Source: Xanthomarina sp. F1114
Lineage (GTDB): Bacteria > Bacteroidota > Bacteroidia > Flavobacteriales > Flavobacteriaceae
Assembly (NCBI RefSeq): GCF_026410255.1
Contig: NZ_JAPMLL010000005.1
Span: 150,186 to 214,185, forward strand
DNA length: 64,000 nucleotides
Direction of reading: 5' to 3'
Part shown: one piece after another, positions 19,556-28,105 of the stretch
Numbering within the stretch: position 1 is the stretch's first letter
How the letters are laid out: each line of letters starts with the position of its first letter
The notes under the pieces: model-generated
The model's input: the letters and a program-made list of their open reading frames with translations, nothing else
The model's database searches: none
Told to the model about the DNA's origin: nothing
Made by a program: the position numbers and the translations under genes

Positions 19556-20542
19556 ATGAAAACTAAAATTTTACTACTAAGCTTTATCATTACTGTACTA
19601 AATAGCTGTGATTCTTCTTCAGACCCTATTACACCAGTCGTGGTTCCAAATACGTTTAATCATTTATATATTGAAACTCAAAACATTGGAAATTTTGAAT
19701 GTAATACCTGGGATTTTAATGAAGATTTTGGGACTTCTCCTGCGGGATACAAAAGAACCGATGTCTTGCTTCCTGCAACTTTTGGTACAAGTTTAAAAAT
19801 GACACAATCTTCTGCCTATTCTAAAGTTGCTATTCAAGGTGCTAACCGTTATGTAGTTTCTTCGGGAGACAGAGTTCTTGTATATGATGTATCTTCTGCA
19901 ACAACTACTGCTCCTTTGGAGTTCTCCATTCCCCATATAAATGCTATGAGATTTATAGATGACCGTTTCTTTATGGTGGTTAATTACGAGTTAAAAGAAT
20001 ATGATGTGATGACCATGACGCCTATTACCACATTTAATCCCATACAGCTTTTACCTACAGCAGGATGCTCTAATATGACCTCTAATGGCGATTTCTTATA
20101 TATTATTGCTAGCCATAAGTTTTATAAAATTGATACCTCTGGCTCTGGATCTCTCGTTGTTAATTACCCAAAGCAACTATCTCTAACAAATTTAAGCGGA
20201 TTAGAATACGTTAATAACCCGAATCCAGCATCGCCATGTCATGATACCTTTTATTTAATTAGAGAAGATGCTACTTCTAAACAGCTTATAAAACTCGATG
20301 AAGATACAGGGCAAGAAACTGTAGTTTCAGATTTAACAAATACCTTTGTTTCTAATGGAAGTAAAATTTCGACTGTACTCGATTATACTACAGAATACTA
20401 TTATATCTATAGTTTAAACTCTCACGTTTTAAATACCTCTACAGTAACAGCAATCGATTTAACTCCTAGCTCTGGCGTGGTTACACCAGTATCGGTTAAC
20501 ACTGTTCCTGGCTACTACTTTGGAGTACAATTAAAGGATTAA
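19556..20542 (+). CDS. lipoprotein of unknown function, beta-propeller-like
   Basis: The 328-residue protein begins with a lipoprotein signal (KILLLSFIITVLNSC, lipidated Cys near residue 17), so it is likely tethered to the outer membrane. The rest is beta-rich with spaced motifs such as YVVSSGDRVLVYDV and FLYIIASHKFYKIDT, which suggest a repeat propeller like those in DUF-type surface lipoproteins. I do not recognise a named family. The ATG at 19556 is preferred over a TTG at 19520 because it gives a clean lipoprotein signal. It is a single-gene unit ending in a shared bidirectional terminator. Confidence 0.7.
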   Translation: MKTKILLLSFIITVLNSCDSSSDPITPVVVPNTFNHLYIETQNIGNFECNTWDFNEDFGTSPAGYKRTDVLLPATFGTSLKMTQSSAYSKVAIQGANRYVVSSGDRVLVYDVSSATTTAPLEFSIPHINAMRFIDDRFFMVVNYELKEYDVMTMTPITTFNPIQLLPTAGCSNMTSNGDFLYIIASHKFYKIDTSGSGSLVVNYPKQLSLTNLSGLEYVNNPNPASPCHDTFYLIREDATSKQLIKLDEDTGQETVVSDLTNTFVSNGSKISTVLDYTTEYYYIYSLNSHVLNTSTVTAIDLTPSSGVVTPVSVNTVPGYYFGVQLKD

Positions 20543-20564
20543 TTTATTTTATTATTTACTTTAA

Positions 20565-20609
20565 AAAACACGAGGTCGACTAAATAAATTTTAGACAACC
20601 TCGTGTTTT
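20565..20609. terminator. bidirectional terminator between convergent genes
   Basis: AAAACACGAGGT (20565-20576) pairs with ACCTCGTGTTTT (20598-20609); both ends carry A/T runs, so it can serve the lipoprotein gene (+) and fabI (-). Confidence 0.85.
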
Positions 20610-20628
20610 ATGTTATAAAACAAAGAGC

Positions 20629-21450
20629 TTATTCGGTTCCTTTTACAAAAGCTTCCATAACTTCATTACTTACTCCCATATTACTAAAACCACCATCGTG
20701 GTATAAGTTTTGTAAAGTTACCATTTTTGTTAAATCGCTAAACATAGCTACCGTATAATTAGCACAATCTAAGGCAGTTGCATTTCCTAGAGGCGACATT
20801 TTATCAGCATAGGCAATAAAACCATCAAATCCTTTTACCCCACTTCCAGCTGTTGTTGGAGTTGGAGATTGCGAAATAGTATTAACACGAACTGTTTTTT
20901 CTTTTCCAAAGAAATATCCAAAACTTCTAGCAACACTTTCTAAATAAGCCTTATTATCTGCCATATCGTTATAATCTGGAAATACACGTTGAGATGCCAT
21001 ATAAGTTAAGGCAATAATGCTTCCCCATTTATTCATGGCGTCCTTTTTGTATAAAGTTTGCATCACCTTATGAAAAGACATAGCTGAAATATCTGTTCCT
21101 TTTTGAGTCCAATCGTAATTTTGATCTGTGTACGAGTTTCCTTTTCTCACGTTAATAGACATTCCAATAGAATGTAAAACGAAATCTAATTTACCTCCTA
21201 AAATTTCTACTGCCTCATCGACTAACTTTTCTAAGTCTTCCAATGAAGTGGCATCTGCAGGAATAATTTGTGAACCAGTTTTCTCGGCTAATGCGTTTAT
21301 TTGCCCCATTCTTAAAGCTACTGGTGCATTTGTTAAAACAAAGGTTCCTCCTTCTTCATGAACACGTTCTGCTGTTTTCCAAGCTATAGAGTTTTCGTCG
21401 AGTGCTCCAAATATAATTCCTCTTTTTCCTTTCAATAAGTTATTAGACAT
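20629..21450 (-). CDS. fabI: enoyl-[acyl-carrier-protein] reductase (NADH)
   Basis: The 273-residue protein is a short-chain dehydrogenase of the FabI type. It has the variant nucleotide-binding start GIIFGALDENSIAWKTA, the SIGMSI segment, the Tyr-x6-Lys catalytic pair in YNDMADNK, and the substrate-loop region near SQSPTPTTAGSG. It reduces enoyl-ACP in the last step of each fatty-acid elongation cycle and is the triclosan target in relatives. It has its own promoter and terminator. Confidence 0.95.
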   Translation of the reverse strand: MSNNLLKGKRGIIFGALDENSIAWKTAERVHEEGGTFVLTNAPVALRMGQINALAEKTGSQIIPADATSLEDLEKLVDEAVEILGGKLDFVLHSIGMSINVRKGNSYTDQNYDWTQKGTDISAMSFHKVMQTLYKKDAMNKWGSIIALTYMASQRVFPDYNDMADNKAYLESVARSFGYFFGKEKTVRVNTISQSPTPTTAGSGVKGFDGFIAYADKMSPLGNATALDCANYTVAMFSDLTKMVTLQNLYHDGGFSNMGVSNEVMEAFVKGTE

Positions 21451-21492
21451 AGTGCTAGTTATTTTTGTTTAGTGTTACGTTTTTATAGTAGT

Positions 21493-21500
21493 CAAAGTTA
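21493..21500 (-). promoter_or_regulatory. -7 box (TAACTTTG on the minus strand) for fabI
   Basis: The plus strand CAAAGTTA is the complement of TAACTTTG, an exact TAnnTTTG match, 43 bases ahead of the fabI start codon. Confidence 0.5.
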
Positions 21501-21536
21501 ATAAAACTTTCACCTATATTCTTAAGTATTATTTTT

Positions 21537-23189
21537 TTAATTAAGCAATTGCTTGGCATGAGCTAAGGCAGAACTTGAAACTTCTGTTCCACCAAGCATC
21601 TGCGCTAATTCTACCAAACGTTCGTCGTAGTTTAACTCCTTCAAGTTTGATATAGTAAAATTGTCCACATCTTCTTTATACACTTTAAAATGTGTATGAC
21701 CTTTAGCTGCAATTTGTGGAATATGAGTAATAGCAAATACTTGCATATATTGACTCATATCTAACATAATCATTCCCATTTTATTAGTGATTTCGCCAGA
21801 AACACCAGAATCAATTTCATCAAACATAATAGTAGGTAATTGTTTGTATTTAGACAGAATAGATTTTATGGCCAGCATAATTCTAGAAAGTTCCCCACCA
21901 GAAGCTGCTTTTTTAAGCTCGTTAAACTGCCCGCCTTTATTGGCTGTAAATAAAAACGACAATTCGTCTTTTCCATTAGCTAAATACACATTACTTGAGT
22001 TTAAAGAAATTTCAAACCTGGCATTTGGCATCCCTAATGTGCTTAAAATTTGTTCTAATTGCTTTGTTAACTTCGGAATAGCTTTTAGTCGGTTATCATG
22101 AAGTTTCTTAGCATGTTTACTCAAAAGGTTCTCTTCAGTTTTTAACTCTTCCTCCTTTTTCAGAATATTTTGGTCTAAATTTTCTGTATCTGAAACTTTT
22201 AAAGCAAGATTATCTTTTATTTCTATTAATTCTGAAACCGAAGATACCAAGTGTTTTTTTAATAGATTATTCAATAATAACAATTTAGTATTTACCTTCT
22301 CCAAACGTTCTGGATCTGCATCTAGCTGGTCTTGAAGTTTGTCGATTTCCGTAAAAACATCATCTAATTCAATAAAACTACTTTCAATTCTTTCAGCAAT
22401 ACTTTCATATTTACTAGAGAAAGAACTTATTTTTGTGAAATTTGTTTTTAATTGTTTTAATAAGAATAAAACACCTATTTCCTCTTCGTTCATAACCTGA
22501 GATGCATGTAAAAGAGATTCTTTTATCTCTTCTACATTGCTTAAGGTTTCAAATTCTTCCTCCAGCATAACCAATTCATCTTCTATAAGGTTTGCTTCGG
22601 TTAATTCCTTTAATAAAAACGAATTGTAATCGTATTCCTTAAGAGCTTCTGCTTTAGAACTCAACAAAGCTTCTAACTCTTTATTACGTGCTTTATATTG
22701 TTTTAGCTGGAGCGCATAAGTCTCTAACAACTCTTTATTGTTTGCTAAAGCATCGATAATTTCAAACTGAAAAGAATCGTCTACCAACTGAAGTGTTTCG
22801 TGCTGAGAATGAATATCTATCAGTTTTTCGCCTAAAAGTTGCAAGCTACTTAGGTTTACAGGAGAATCATTTACAAAAGCTCTGGATTTACCTGAAGGTA
22901 AAATTTCTCTTCTTATAATAGTTTGAGTTTCGTAATCAAGATCGTTGGACTGAAAAAAGTTTTTTAAATTATAGTTTGTAACATCGAAAACAGCTTCAAT
23001 AATACATTTTTTTGAAGTATCTTTTATACTGTTTAAATCGGCCCTTTTTCCTAAAATAAGAGATAAACCTCCTAATAGGATAGATTTTCCTGCTCCGGTT
23101 TCTCCCGTAATAATAGAAAAACCTTGGTTAAAATTAACCTGAAGGCTATCTATTAAAGCATAATTTTTTATGGATAAAGATGTAATCAA
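21537..23189 (-). CDS. recN: DNA repair protein RecN
   Basis: The 550-residue SMC-like ATPase has Walker A GETGAGKS near residue 30, two long coiled-coil arms (about 150-365), the signature region AASGGELSRIMLAIKS and Walker B TIMFDEIDSGVSG. It acts in double-strand break repair. The start is a TTG at 23187-23189: the protein then begins ITSLSIKNYALID as in relatives, and an in-frame stop lies seven codons upstream with no ATG between. It follows the DUF4835 gene by 81 bases, with a promoter-like box in the gap. Confidence 0.93.
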   Translation of the reverse strand: MITSLSIKNYALIDSLQVNFNQGFSIITGETGAGKSILLGGLSLILGKRADLNSIKDTSKKCIIEAVFDVTNYNLKNFFQSNDLDYETQTIIRREILPSGKSRAFVNDSPVNLSSLQLLGEKLIDIHSQHETLQLVDDSFQFEIIDALANNKELLETYALQLKQYKARNKELEALLSSKAEALKEYDYNSFLLKELTEANLIEDELVMLEEEFETLSNVEEIKESLLHASQVMNEEEIGVLFLLKQLKTNFTKISSFSSKYESIAERIESSFIELDDVFTEIDKLQDQLDADPERLEKVNTKLLLLNNLLKKHLVSSVSELIEIKDNLALKVSDTENLDQNILKKEEELKTEENLLSKHAKKLHDNRLKAIPKLTKQLEQILSTLGMPNARFEISLNSSNVYLANGKDELSFLFTANKGGQFNELKKAASGGELSRIMLAIKSILSKYKQLPTIMFDEIDSGVSGEITNKMGMIMLDMSQYMQVFAITHIPQIAAKGHTHFKVYKEDVDNFTISNLKELNYDERLVELAQMLGGTEVSSSALAHAKQLLN

Positions 23190-23210
23190 AAGAATTTCTA
23201 GAATTTAGGT

Positions 23211-23218
23211 TAAAGATA
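23211..23218 (-). promoter_or_regulatory. variant -7 box (TATCTTTA) ahead of recN
   Basis: The plus strand TAAAGATA is the complement of TATCTTTA, one base from the TAnnTTTG consensus, 21 bases ahead of the recN TTG start. Confidence 0.35.
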
Positions 23219-23270
23219 GTTAATTTCAAGAAAAAGCCTTGTTGTAGTTCTTACTTGTATAATAGTAAGC

Positions 23271-24158
23271 TTAGAATTTTATTTCCCGCCATTGGCCAGA
23301 ATACATAGGAGCAATATTGTTAAGAACATCTATTAGCTTTGTAATTTCTACTTGAGGTCCTGCACTAAATATATCTGTTATTTCGTCTGCCTTGGCATCA
23401 AAAAATGTTCTTAAAAGAAACGAATTAGGCCGTACCCTATTCATGGCTTCCAAACTTATTAAAGAATTAGCGATATTAGATTTAGCTTCCTTTTGGTTTT
23501 CACTCATTAAATCTAAACCTTCTCTATGATATTGATACATAACTTTTCTGTAGCCCTCAAAAGTTTGAGATAGCATATTGTCTACTAACATATATCTAGA
23601 TTGGTTACCGTCGCTTAATTTCCATCCTTTGGTATTTTCTACCTGAGAGTAATTTACTATGGTTTGAGCTTGTCTAAAATATGGATCTCCACCGTTTAAC
23701 TCGAAGGTATCCGCATCTATTCCTAAAATCATATAGACATGGAAAGCTAAGACCGAAATTAAATTAGATTCGAAGGAATTAGGGTTAAAAACCATATTCT
23801 GAAATTCCAGATATCTAAAAGTAAAGTCTTTATCGTTTACGTTATGAACTGTTGTTGTATAAGACGATCCATAAACAGGTCTTGAAGATTGCACTTGAAT
23901 AGTAGCCTTAAAAACATCTCCCGAATGTTCTGTAATATTAATAAACATAGAACTTTCAATACGCTCCTGCGAAGAGAACTCCTTATCTGTCCATTTAGTG
24001 GTATTTACAAACTCGAAAATTTGATTTTCTAAGGTCTTAAAAACAGGTAAGTTACTGTTTCCTGTTTGGTCTGCATTAATAACTACCTTACAGTTTAATT
24101 CTTGTGCTTGGATTGAAAAACTAGAACACAGCAATAAAAATATGAAAATCCTATTCAT
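23271..24158 (-). CDS. DUF4835 family exported protein (possible T9SS-associated PorD)
   Basis: The 295-residue protein has a signal peptide (1-18, cut after SIQAQ) and then the characteristic ELNCKVVINADQTG start of DUF4835. Other family blocks visible are NITEHSGDVFKATIQVQSSRPVYGSSY and LAFHVYMILGID (spread over residues 74-150). Recent annotation, as I recall it, links this family to the type IX translocon under the name PorD; I treat that as probable, not shown. Its start overlaps the coaBC stop by eight bases, so it belongs to the coaBC-rpoZ transcript. Confidence 0.82.
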   Translation of the reverse strand: MNRIFIFLLLCSSFSIQAQELNCKVVINADQTGNSNLPVFKTLENQIFEFVNTTKWTDKEFSSQERIESSMFINITEHSGDVFKATIQVQSSRPVYGSSYTTTVHNVNDKDFTFRYLEFQNMVFNPNSFESNLISVLAFHVYMILGIDADTFELNGGDPYFRQAQTIVNYSQVENTKGWKLSDGNQSRYMLVDNMLSQTFEGYRKVMYQYHREGLDLMSENQKEAKSNIANSLISLEAMNRVRPNSFLLRTFFDAKADEITDIFSAGPQVEITKLIDVLNNIAPMYSGQWREIKF

Positions 24159-25359
24159 GTAATTTTTTTATAATTTCGTTTAAAAGATCTTTTGCTACCT
24201 CTGCTTTAGATTTTAATTTATAAGCGGTAATTTTATCTTTATCATCAATGATGGTTACTTTATTGGTTTCAGTTTTGAAACCTGCTCCTTTATCTTGTAA
24301 CGAATTTAAAACAATTAAATTTAAATTCTTTCTTTTTAATTTTCCTTTTGCATTTTCTAGCTCGTTTTCCGTTTCCAAAGCAAAACCTACTAGAATTTGA
24401 TTTTTCTTGATAGCTCCTAATGATGCTAGAATGTCTTTTGTTTTTTCTAATTCAATAGTTAGACTTGGATCGTTTTTCTTTATTTTTTGATCGGCTACTA
24501 ATTTAGGTCTGTAGTCGGCCACTGCTGCTGCCAAAATAGCCACATCTACCTGATTGAAATGCTTATGTGCTTCTAAATACATCTCTTCTGCAGAAGTAAC
24601 AGGAAAAATTTTTACTAAACTATGATTTAAGCTAAGATGTGTAGGTCCAGAAATTAAAACAACCTCAGCTCCTAGATTAGCAGAAGCGTTTGCTATTTCA
24701 AAGCCCATTTTCCCGCTAGAGTGATTTCCTATAAAACGTACAGGATCTAAAGCCTCGTATGTGGGTCCGGCAGTAATTAAAACTTTTTTACCATGAAGAG
24801 GTAACTTTTTAACTATATCTTTTTCTATAAACGAAAGAATATCTTCAGGTTCTGCCATTCTACCTTCTCCATATAAACCGCTAGCCAACTCGCCACTTGT
24901 AGCTGGAATAATTATATTCCCATAGCTTTCCAATTTTATAAAAGATTGTTTTGTAGTTGGATGTTTATACATATCCAAATCCATAGCAGGCGCAAAATAC
25001 ACAGGGCATTTTGCCGATAAATAAGTAGCTAAAAGCAAATTATCGCAAGTGCCATTTGCCATTTTAGACAAGGTATTTGCTGTGGCAGGAGCAATAATAA
25101 AAAAATCTGCCCAAAGACCTAATTCTACGTGATTGTTCCATAAATCACTATCCACATCGTCAACAAATGTTGAGTGAACCGGGTTCTTGGACAAGGTAGA
25201 AAGTGTTAACGGAGTAACAAAGTCTTTTGCAGATGGTGTAATAACTACTTTTACATGAGCTCCTGTTTTTACAAAAAGCCGAACTAATGAAGCAGCCTTA
25301 TAAGCGGCAATTCCAGCACTAATGCCTAAAAGGATATTTTTGCCGCTTAATATAGACAT
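24151..25359 (-). CDS. coaBC: bifunctional phosphopantothenoylcysteine decarboxylase / phosphopantothenate-cysteine ligase
   Basis: The 402-residue protein joins an N-terminal flavin decarboxylase (CoaC, 1-180) to a C-terminal ligase (CoaB, 190-400) and makes 4'-phosphopantetheine from phosphopantothenate and cysteine. CoaC shows GISAGIAAYKA and catalytic His77 in NHVEL. However, the usual PAMN is PAMD (Asp127), and the usual lid ACGD is ASGL, with Ser160 in place of the catalytic Cys. CoaB shows ITAGPTYEALDPVRFI and AAAVADY. It sits between rpoZ and DUF4835; the five-base gap and eight-base overlap indicate one transcript. Confidence 0.94.
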   Translation of the reverse strand: MSILSGKNILLGISAGIAAYKAASLVRLFVKTGAHVKVVITPSAKDFVTPLTLSTLSKNPVHSTFVDDVDSDLWNNHVELGLWADFFIIAPATANTLSKMANGTCDNLLLATYLSAKCPVYFAPAMDLDMYKHPTTKQSFIKLESYGNIIIPATSGELASGLYGEGRMAEPEDILSFIEKDIVKKLPLHGKKVLITAGPTYEALDPVRFIGNHSSGKMGFEIANASANLGAEVVLISGPTHLSLNHSLVKIFPVTSAEEMYLEAHKHFNQVDVAILAAAVADYRPKLVADQKIKKNDPSLTIELEKTKDILASLGAIKKNQILVGFALETENELENAKGKLKRKNLNLIVLNSLQDKGAGFKTETNKVTIIDDKDKITAYKLKSKAEVAKDLLNEIIKKLHE

Positions 25360-25364
25360 CTTGT

Positions 25365-25694
25365 TTATGCTTGAGTATCGTCTTCTGTGTTTCTGTAATA
25401 AATTTTATTATCTAACCATTCTTGCACTGCTAAAGCGTAAGGTTTTGGTAGTTTTTCATAAAATTTAGAAACTTCAATTTGCTCTTTGTTTTCAAAGATT
25501 TCTTCTAAACTATCGTTAAAAGTTGCAAATTCTTCAAGTTTTTCAATTAACTCTTTTTTAATTTCAGAATTAATTTGTTCTGCTCTTCTAGCAATAATGG
25601 AAATAGCCTCGTAAATGTTACCAGTAGGCTCGTCTATTTTATTTCTGTTGTATGTAATTGTATTAACAGGAGCTTTGATTTTTTTTAAATCCAT
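25365..25694 (-). CDS. rpoZ: DNA-directed RNA polymerase omega subunit
   Basis: The 109-residue protein matches the Bacteroidota RpoZ/omega form, with EPTGNIYEAISIIARRAEQIN holding the conserved core helix (spread over residues 22-42) and a Glu-rich middle. Omega helps fold and hold the beta-prime subunit. The position directly before coaBC is the usual one, as in many other bacteria where omega and coaBC are adjacent. Confidence 0.9.
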   Translation of the reverse strand: MDLKKIKAPVNTITYNRNKIDEPTGNIYEAISIIARRAEQINSEIKKELIEKLEEFATFNDSLEEIFENKEQIEVSKFYEKLPKPYALAVQEWLDNKIYYRNTEDDTQA

Positions 25695-25704
25695 TTTATT
25701 CTAT

Positions 25705-26517
25705 TTAGCTTTTAGTACTATATTCTTCTAATTCTTTATTAATATCTTCTAACATTTCATTAGCCTCTTCCATACGTTCAGAATCACCATAATTCTTTTT
25801 GTAGTTATTGTAGTAGCTTTTGGCTTTTTCCAAACGTTCTTTTTTCTTAGATTCTATACTATTCATAGATACTTTATATGCAGAATCTAATTTGTAGAAA
25901 AATGCATCTTCTCTATATACTGAACCTGGAAAATCTAAAATAAAATTATCGAATGCTTTAATTGACGCATTATAATCTCCAGTATATCCAGCAATTTTAT
26001 TGTATTGCTTTGCTATCTCGTAGGCTTTCAATTCTAATTTAAAATCTAAATCTTGGATTAACTTATTTGCTTCTGGAACATACTCTGAGTCCGGAAATAA
26101 ATTAATAAATACTTGTAATTTATCTATAGCATCTCTAGTTTCTGTTTGATCCTTAGAATGAACAGGCGATAGCATATAAGTGGCTTTACCACTTAAAAAA
26201 GCTGCTTCGTCTACTTTTTCACTGTCTGGGTAAGCTGAAGCAAAACGCTCGAATTGGTAACTAGCCAAATAATAGTCTTTCATTTCATAAAAACTATTAG
26301 AGTATAAAAACATCAACTTTTCGGCTTGTGGTTTCCCGCGATAATTAGGAACAATTTGAGCAAAAAGTTTATTTGCTTTCGCATATTTCCCTTTATTATA
26401 GAGCTCTTCCCCTACTTTAAACTTTTGGGCAACATCTGGCTTTTTTAAGGCTTTTTGATAGGAGCTACAAGAACTTAAAACAGTGAAAGTTATAAATAAA
26501 TAAAAAAGTTTCTTCAT
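25705..26517 (-). CDS. bamD: outer membrane protein assembly factor BamD
   Basis: The 270-residue lipoprotein has a signal ending LSSC (Cys16) and five tetratricopeptide-like units (for example AKANKLFAQIVPNYRGKPQAEK, residues about 42-63, and YLASYQFERFASAYPDSEK). This is the BamD layout of a periplasmic scaffold of the beta-barrel assembly machine. Length is normal. It is the promoter-proximal gene of the bamD-rpoZ-coaBC-DUF4835 unit, ten bases before rpoZ. Confidence 0.9.
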   Translation of the reverse strand: MKKLFYLFITFTVLSSCSSYQKALKKPDVAQKFKVGEELYNKGKYAKANKLFAQIVPNYRGKPQAEKLMFLYSNSFYEMKDYYLASYQFERFASAYPDSEKVDEAAFLSGKATYMLSPVHSKDQTETRDAIDKLQVFINLFPDSEYVPEANKLIQDLDFKLELKAYEIAKQYNKIAGYTGDYNASIKAFDNFILDFPGSVYREDAFFYKLDSAYKVSMNSIESKKKERLEKAKSYYNNYKKNYGDSERMEEANEMLEDINKELEEYSTKS

Positions 26518-26534
26518 AATTTTTAAACAGGAGG

Positions 26535-26542
26535 CAAAATTA
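26535..26542 (-). promoter_or_regulatory. -7 box (TAATTTTG on the minus strand) for bamD
   Basis: The plus strand CAAAATTA gives an exact TAnnTTTG match on the minus strand, 17 bases ahead of the bamD start codon. It separates the bamD unit from dapA. Confidence 0.55.
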
Positions 26543-26624
26543 AGCTATTTTAATGGATTTTAAAAATATTATTTTAAGCTAAAATAAACGCTTAAACACG
26601 CTTTATTTAAGGTTTAAGGATAAT

Positions 26625-27512
26625 TTAACTTTTTTGCAATTTTTTTATAAATCCTTCTATCTTCAGTTTTAAGGAATCTGTAGCTGGAACTAAAGGTAAT
26701 CTTACGGTATCTTTACAAAGTTTTATTTGCTCTAATACAGCTTTAATTCCCGACGGATTGTTTTCAGAAAAAATTAAAGAAATTACATCCAAAAATTGAT
26801 AATGAATCTTATAAGCTTGATTAGAGTTACCTTCTAATCCTAATTTAATCATTTTTGAAAACTCTTTAGGAAAAGCTTGACCTATAACCGAAATCACTCC
26901 TACTCCACCCGCTAAAGTTACCGGTAAAGCTAGATCGTCATCGCCTGAAATAATTGAGAAATTTTCTGGTTTATTTTTAATTAATTGAAAATATTGTCCT
27001 AAACTTCCAGCAGCTTCTTTAATAGCAACAATATTATCAAAGTCTGTGGCTAATCTAATTACTGTTTCTGGCAACATATTAGAGGCTGTTCTTCCAGGAA
27101 CATTATATAAGACTATAGGTCTTGGTGAGGCCAAAGAAATAGCTTTAAAATGCTGGTAAATCCCTTCTTGAGTAGGCTTACTATAGGCTGGAGAGACCGA
27201 CAAAATTGCGGAAATATGCGTGAAATCTGTTGATTTTAATTCTTCAAGTACATCGGCTGTATTGTTTCCTCCAATTCCCAAGACTAACGGCACACGATTG
27301 TTATTAGTTTTAACTATAGTAGCAATTATCTCTTTTTTCTCCTCCTTTGTAACAGTAACACTTTCTCCTGTTGTTCCACTAATTACTATATAATTGGTTC
27401 CGTTTTCTATATTAAAATTTACAATACTTCTTAAGGCTTCATGATCGACACTTAAGTCGTTTTTAAATGGTGTTATAATGGCAATCCCTAAACCTGATAA
27501 TTTGTTTTTCAT
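26625..27512 (-). CDS. dapA: 4-hydroxy-tetrahydrodipicolinate synthase
   Basis: The 295-residue TIM-barrel aldolase has the GTTGES motif, the Tyr in VLYNVPGRT and the Schiff-base Lys in VAIKEAAGS. It condenses pyruvate with aspartate semialdehyde, the first step toward diaminopimelate and lysine. dapF at 46974-47753 is a later step. Its ATG overlaps the stop of the DUF6913 gene (ATGA), so the two are co-translated. Confidence 0.95.
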   Translation of the reverse strand: MKNKLSGLGIAIITPFKNDLSVDHEALRSIVNFNIENGTNYIVISGTTGESVTVTKEEKKEIIATIVKTNNNRVPLVLGIGGNNTADVLEELKSTDFTHISAILSVSPAYSKPTQEGIYQHFKAISLASPRPIVLYNVPGRTASNMLPETVIRLATDFDNIVAIKEAAGSLGQYFQLIKNKPENFSIISGDDDLALPVTLAGGVGVISVIGQAFPKEFSKMIKLGLEGNSNQAYKIHYQFLDVISLIFSENNPSGIKAVLEQIKLCKDTVRLPLVPATDSLKLKIEGFIKKLQKS

Positions 27513-28033
27513 GAATGTAATTTATTTAATACGTTTAAATATTTTTTTAATTCGGTTTTAAAAAGATCTAAATTCTCTAAATCGGCTTTAATAATTAAAT
27601 CGTTAATCCGTTTATCCATTTGAAAAACACCTACTTTAAATGGTGCTTTAGAGGCTGCAGTTAAATATTTTAACTCCAATACATCTGTTGCGTAATAACT
27701 AATTAACATATCGAATTCAGTATCTAAAAAAGCTTGTAATTCGGTGTTATTTATTCTACCATTCCATGTAAAATCTTTCGTATTATAGCAAGTATCCCAA
27801 GAATAGTCTAACTTATCTTTACTTTCTGTAAAAGCAATAATTTTCAGCTTATTAGACCTTACACTTATGGTTTGAGCCAAGGATTTTAAAGCTTCAAAAT
27901 CGGTAGTTTCATCAGCGTTTAAAATTATTCCTATATGTTCTATTTTATCAGTATTAAAACGTGTTTCTCGTTTTTTTAAAATACTATTTAACTTCTTTTT
28001 TATAGATTTTTCTTTTAAACCCTTTAAAATCAT
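27509..28033 (-). CDS. DUF6913-type conserved protein
   Basis: The 174-residue cytoplasmic protein begins MILKGLKEKSIKKKLNSIL and has a beta-alpha pattern with IGIILNADETTDF, DMLISYYATDVLELKYL and FKVGVFQM. I recognise it as the uncharacterised protein regularly found just before dapA in Flavobacteriaceae (DUF6913); no function is known to me. The ATG at 28031-28033 is chosen because a promoter box at 28054-28061 lies between it and the more distant in-frame start at 28075. Confidence 0.75.
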   Translation of the reverse strand: MILKGLKEKSIKKKLNSILKKRETRFNTDKIEHIGIILNADETTDFEALKSLAQTISVRSNKLKIIAFTESKDKLDYSWDTCYNTKDFTWNGRINNTELQAFLDTEFDMLISYYATDVLELKYLTAASKAPFKVGVFQMDKRINDLIIKADLENLDLFKTELKKYLNVLNKLHS

Positions 28034-28053
28034 TATATATTTATACTTTGTTA

Positions 28054-28061
28054 CAAAGGTA
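28054..28061 (-). promoter_or_regulatory. -7 box (TACCTTTG on the minus strand) for the DUF6913-dapA unit
   Basis: The plus strand CAAAGGTA is the complement of TACCTTTG, an exact TAnnTTTG match, 20 bases ahead of the start at 28033. It lies in the short divergent region shared with the 5'-nucleotidase gene. Confidence 0.55.
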
Positions 28062-28105
28062 GTAAAAGTACTCACAAAAAATTATTAAAACACACATGTT
28101 TCATC

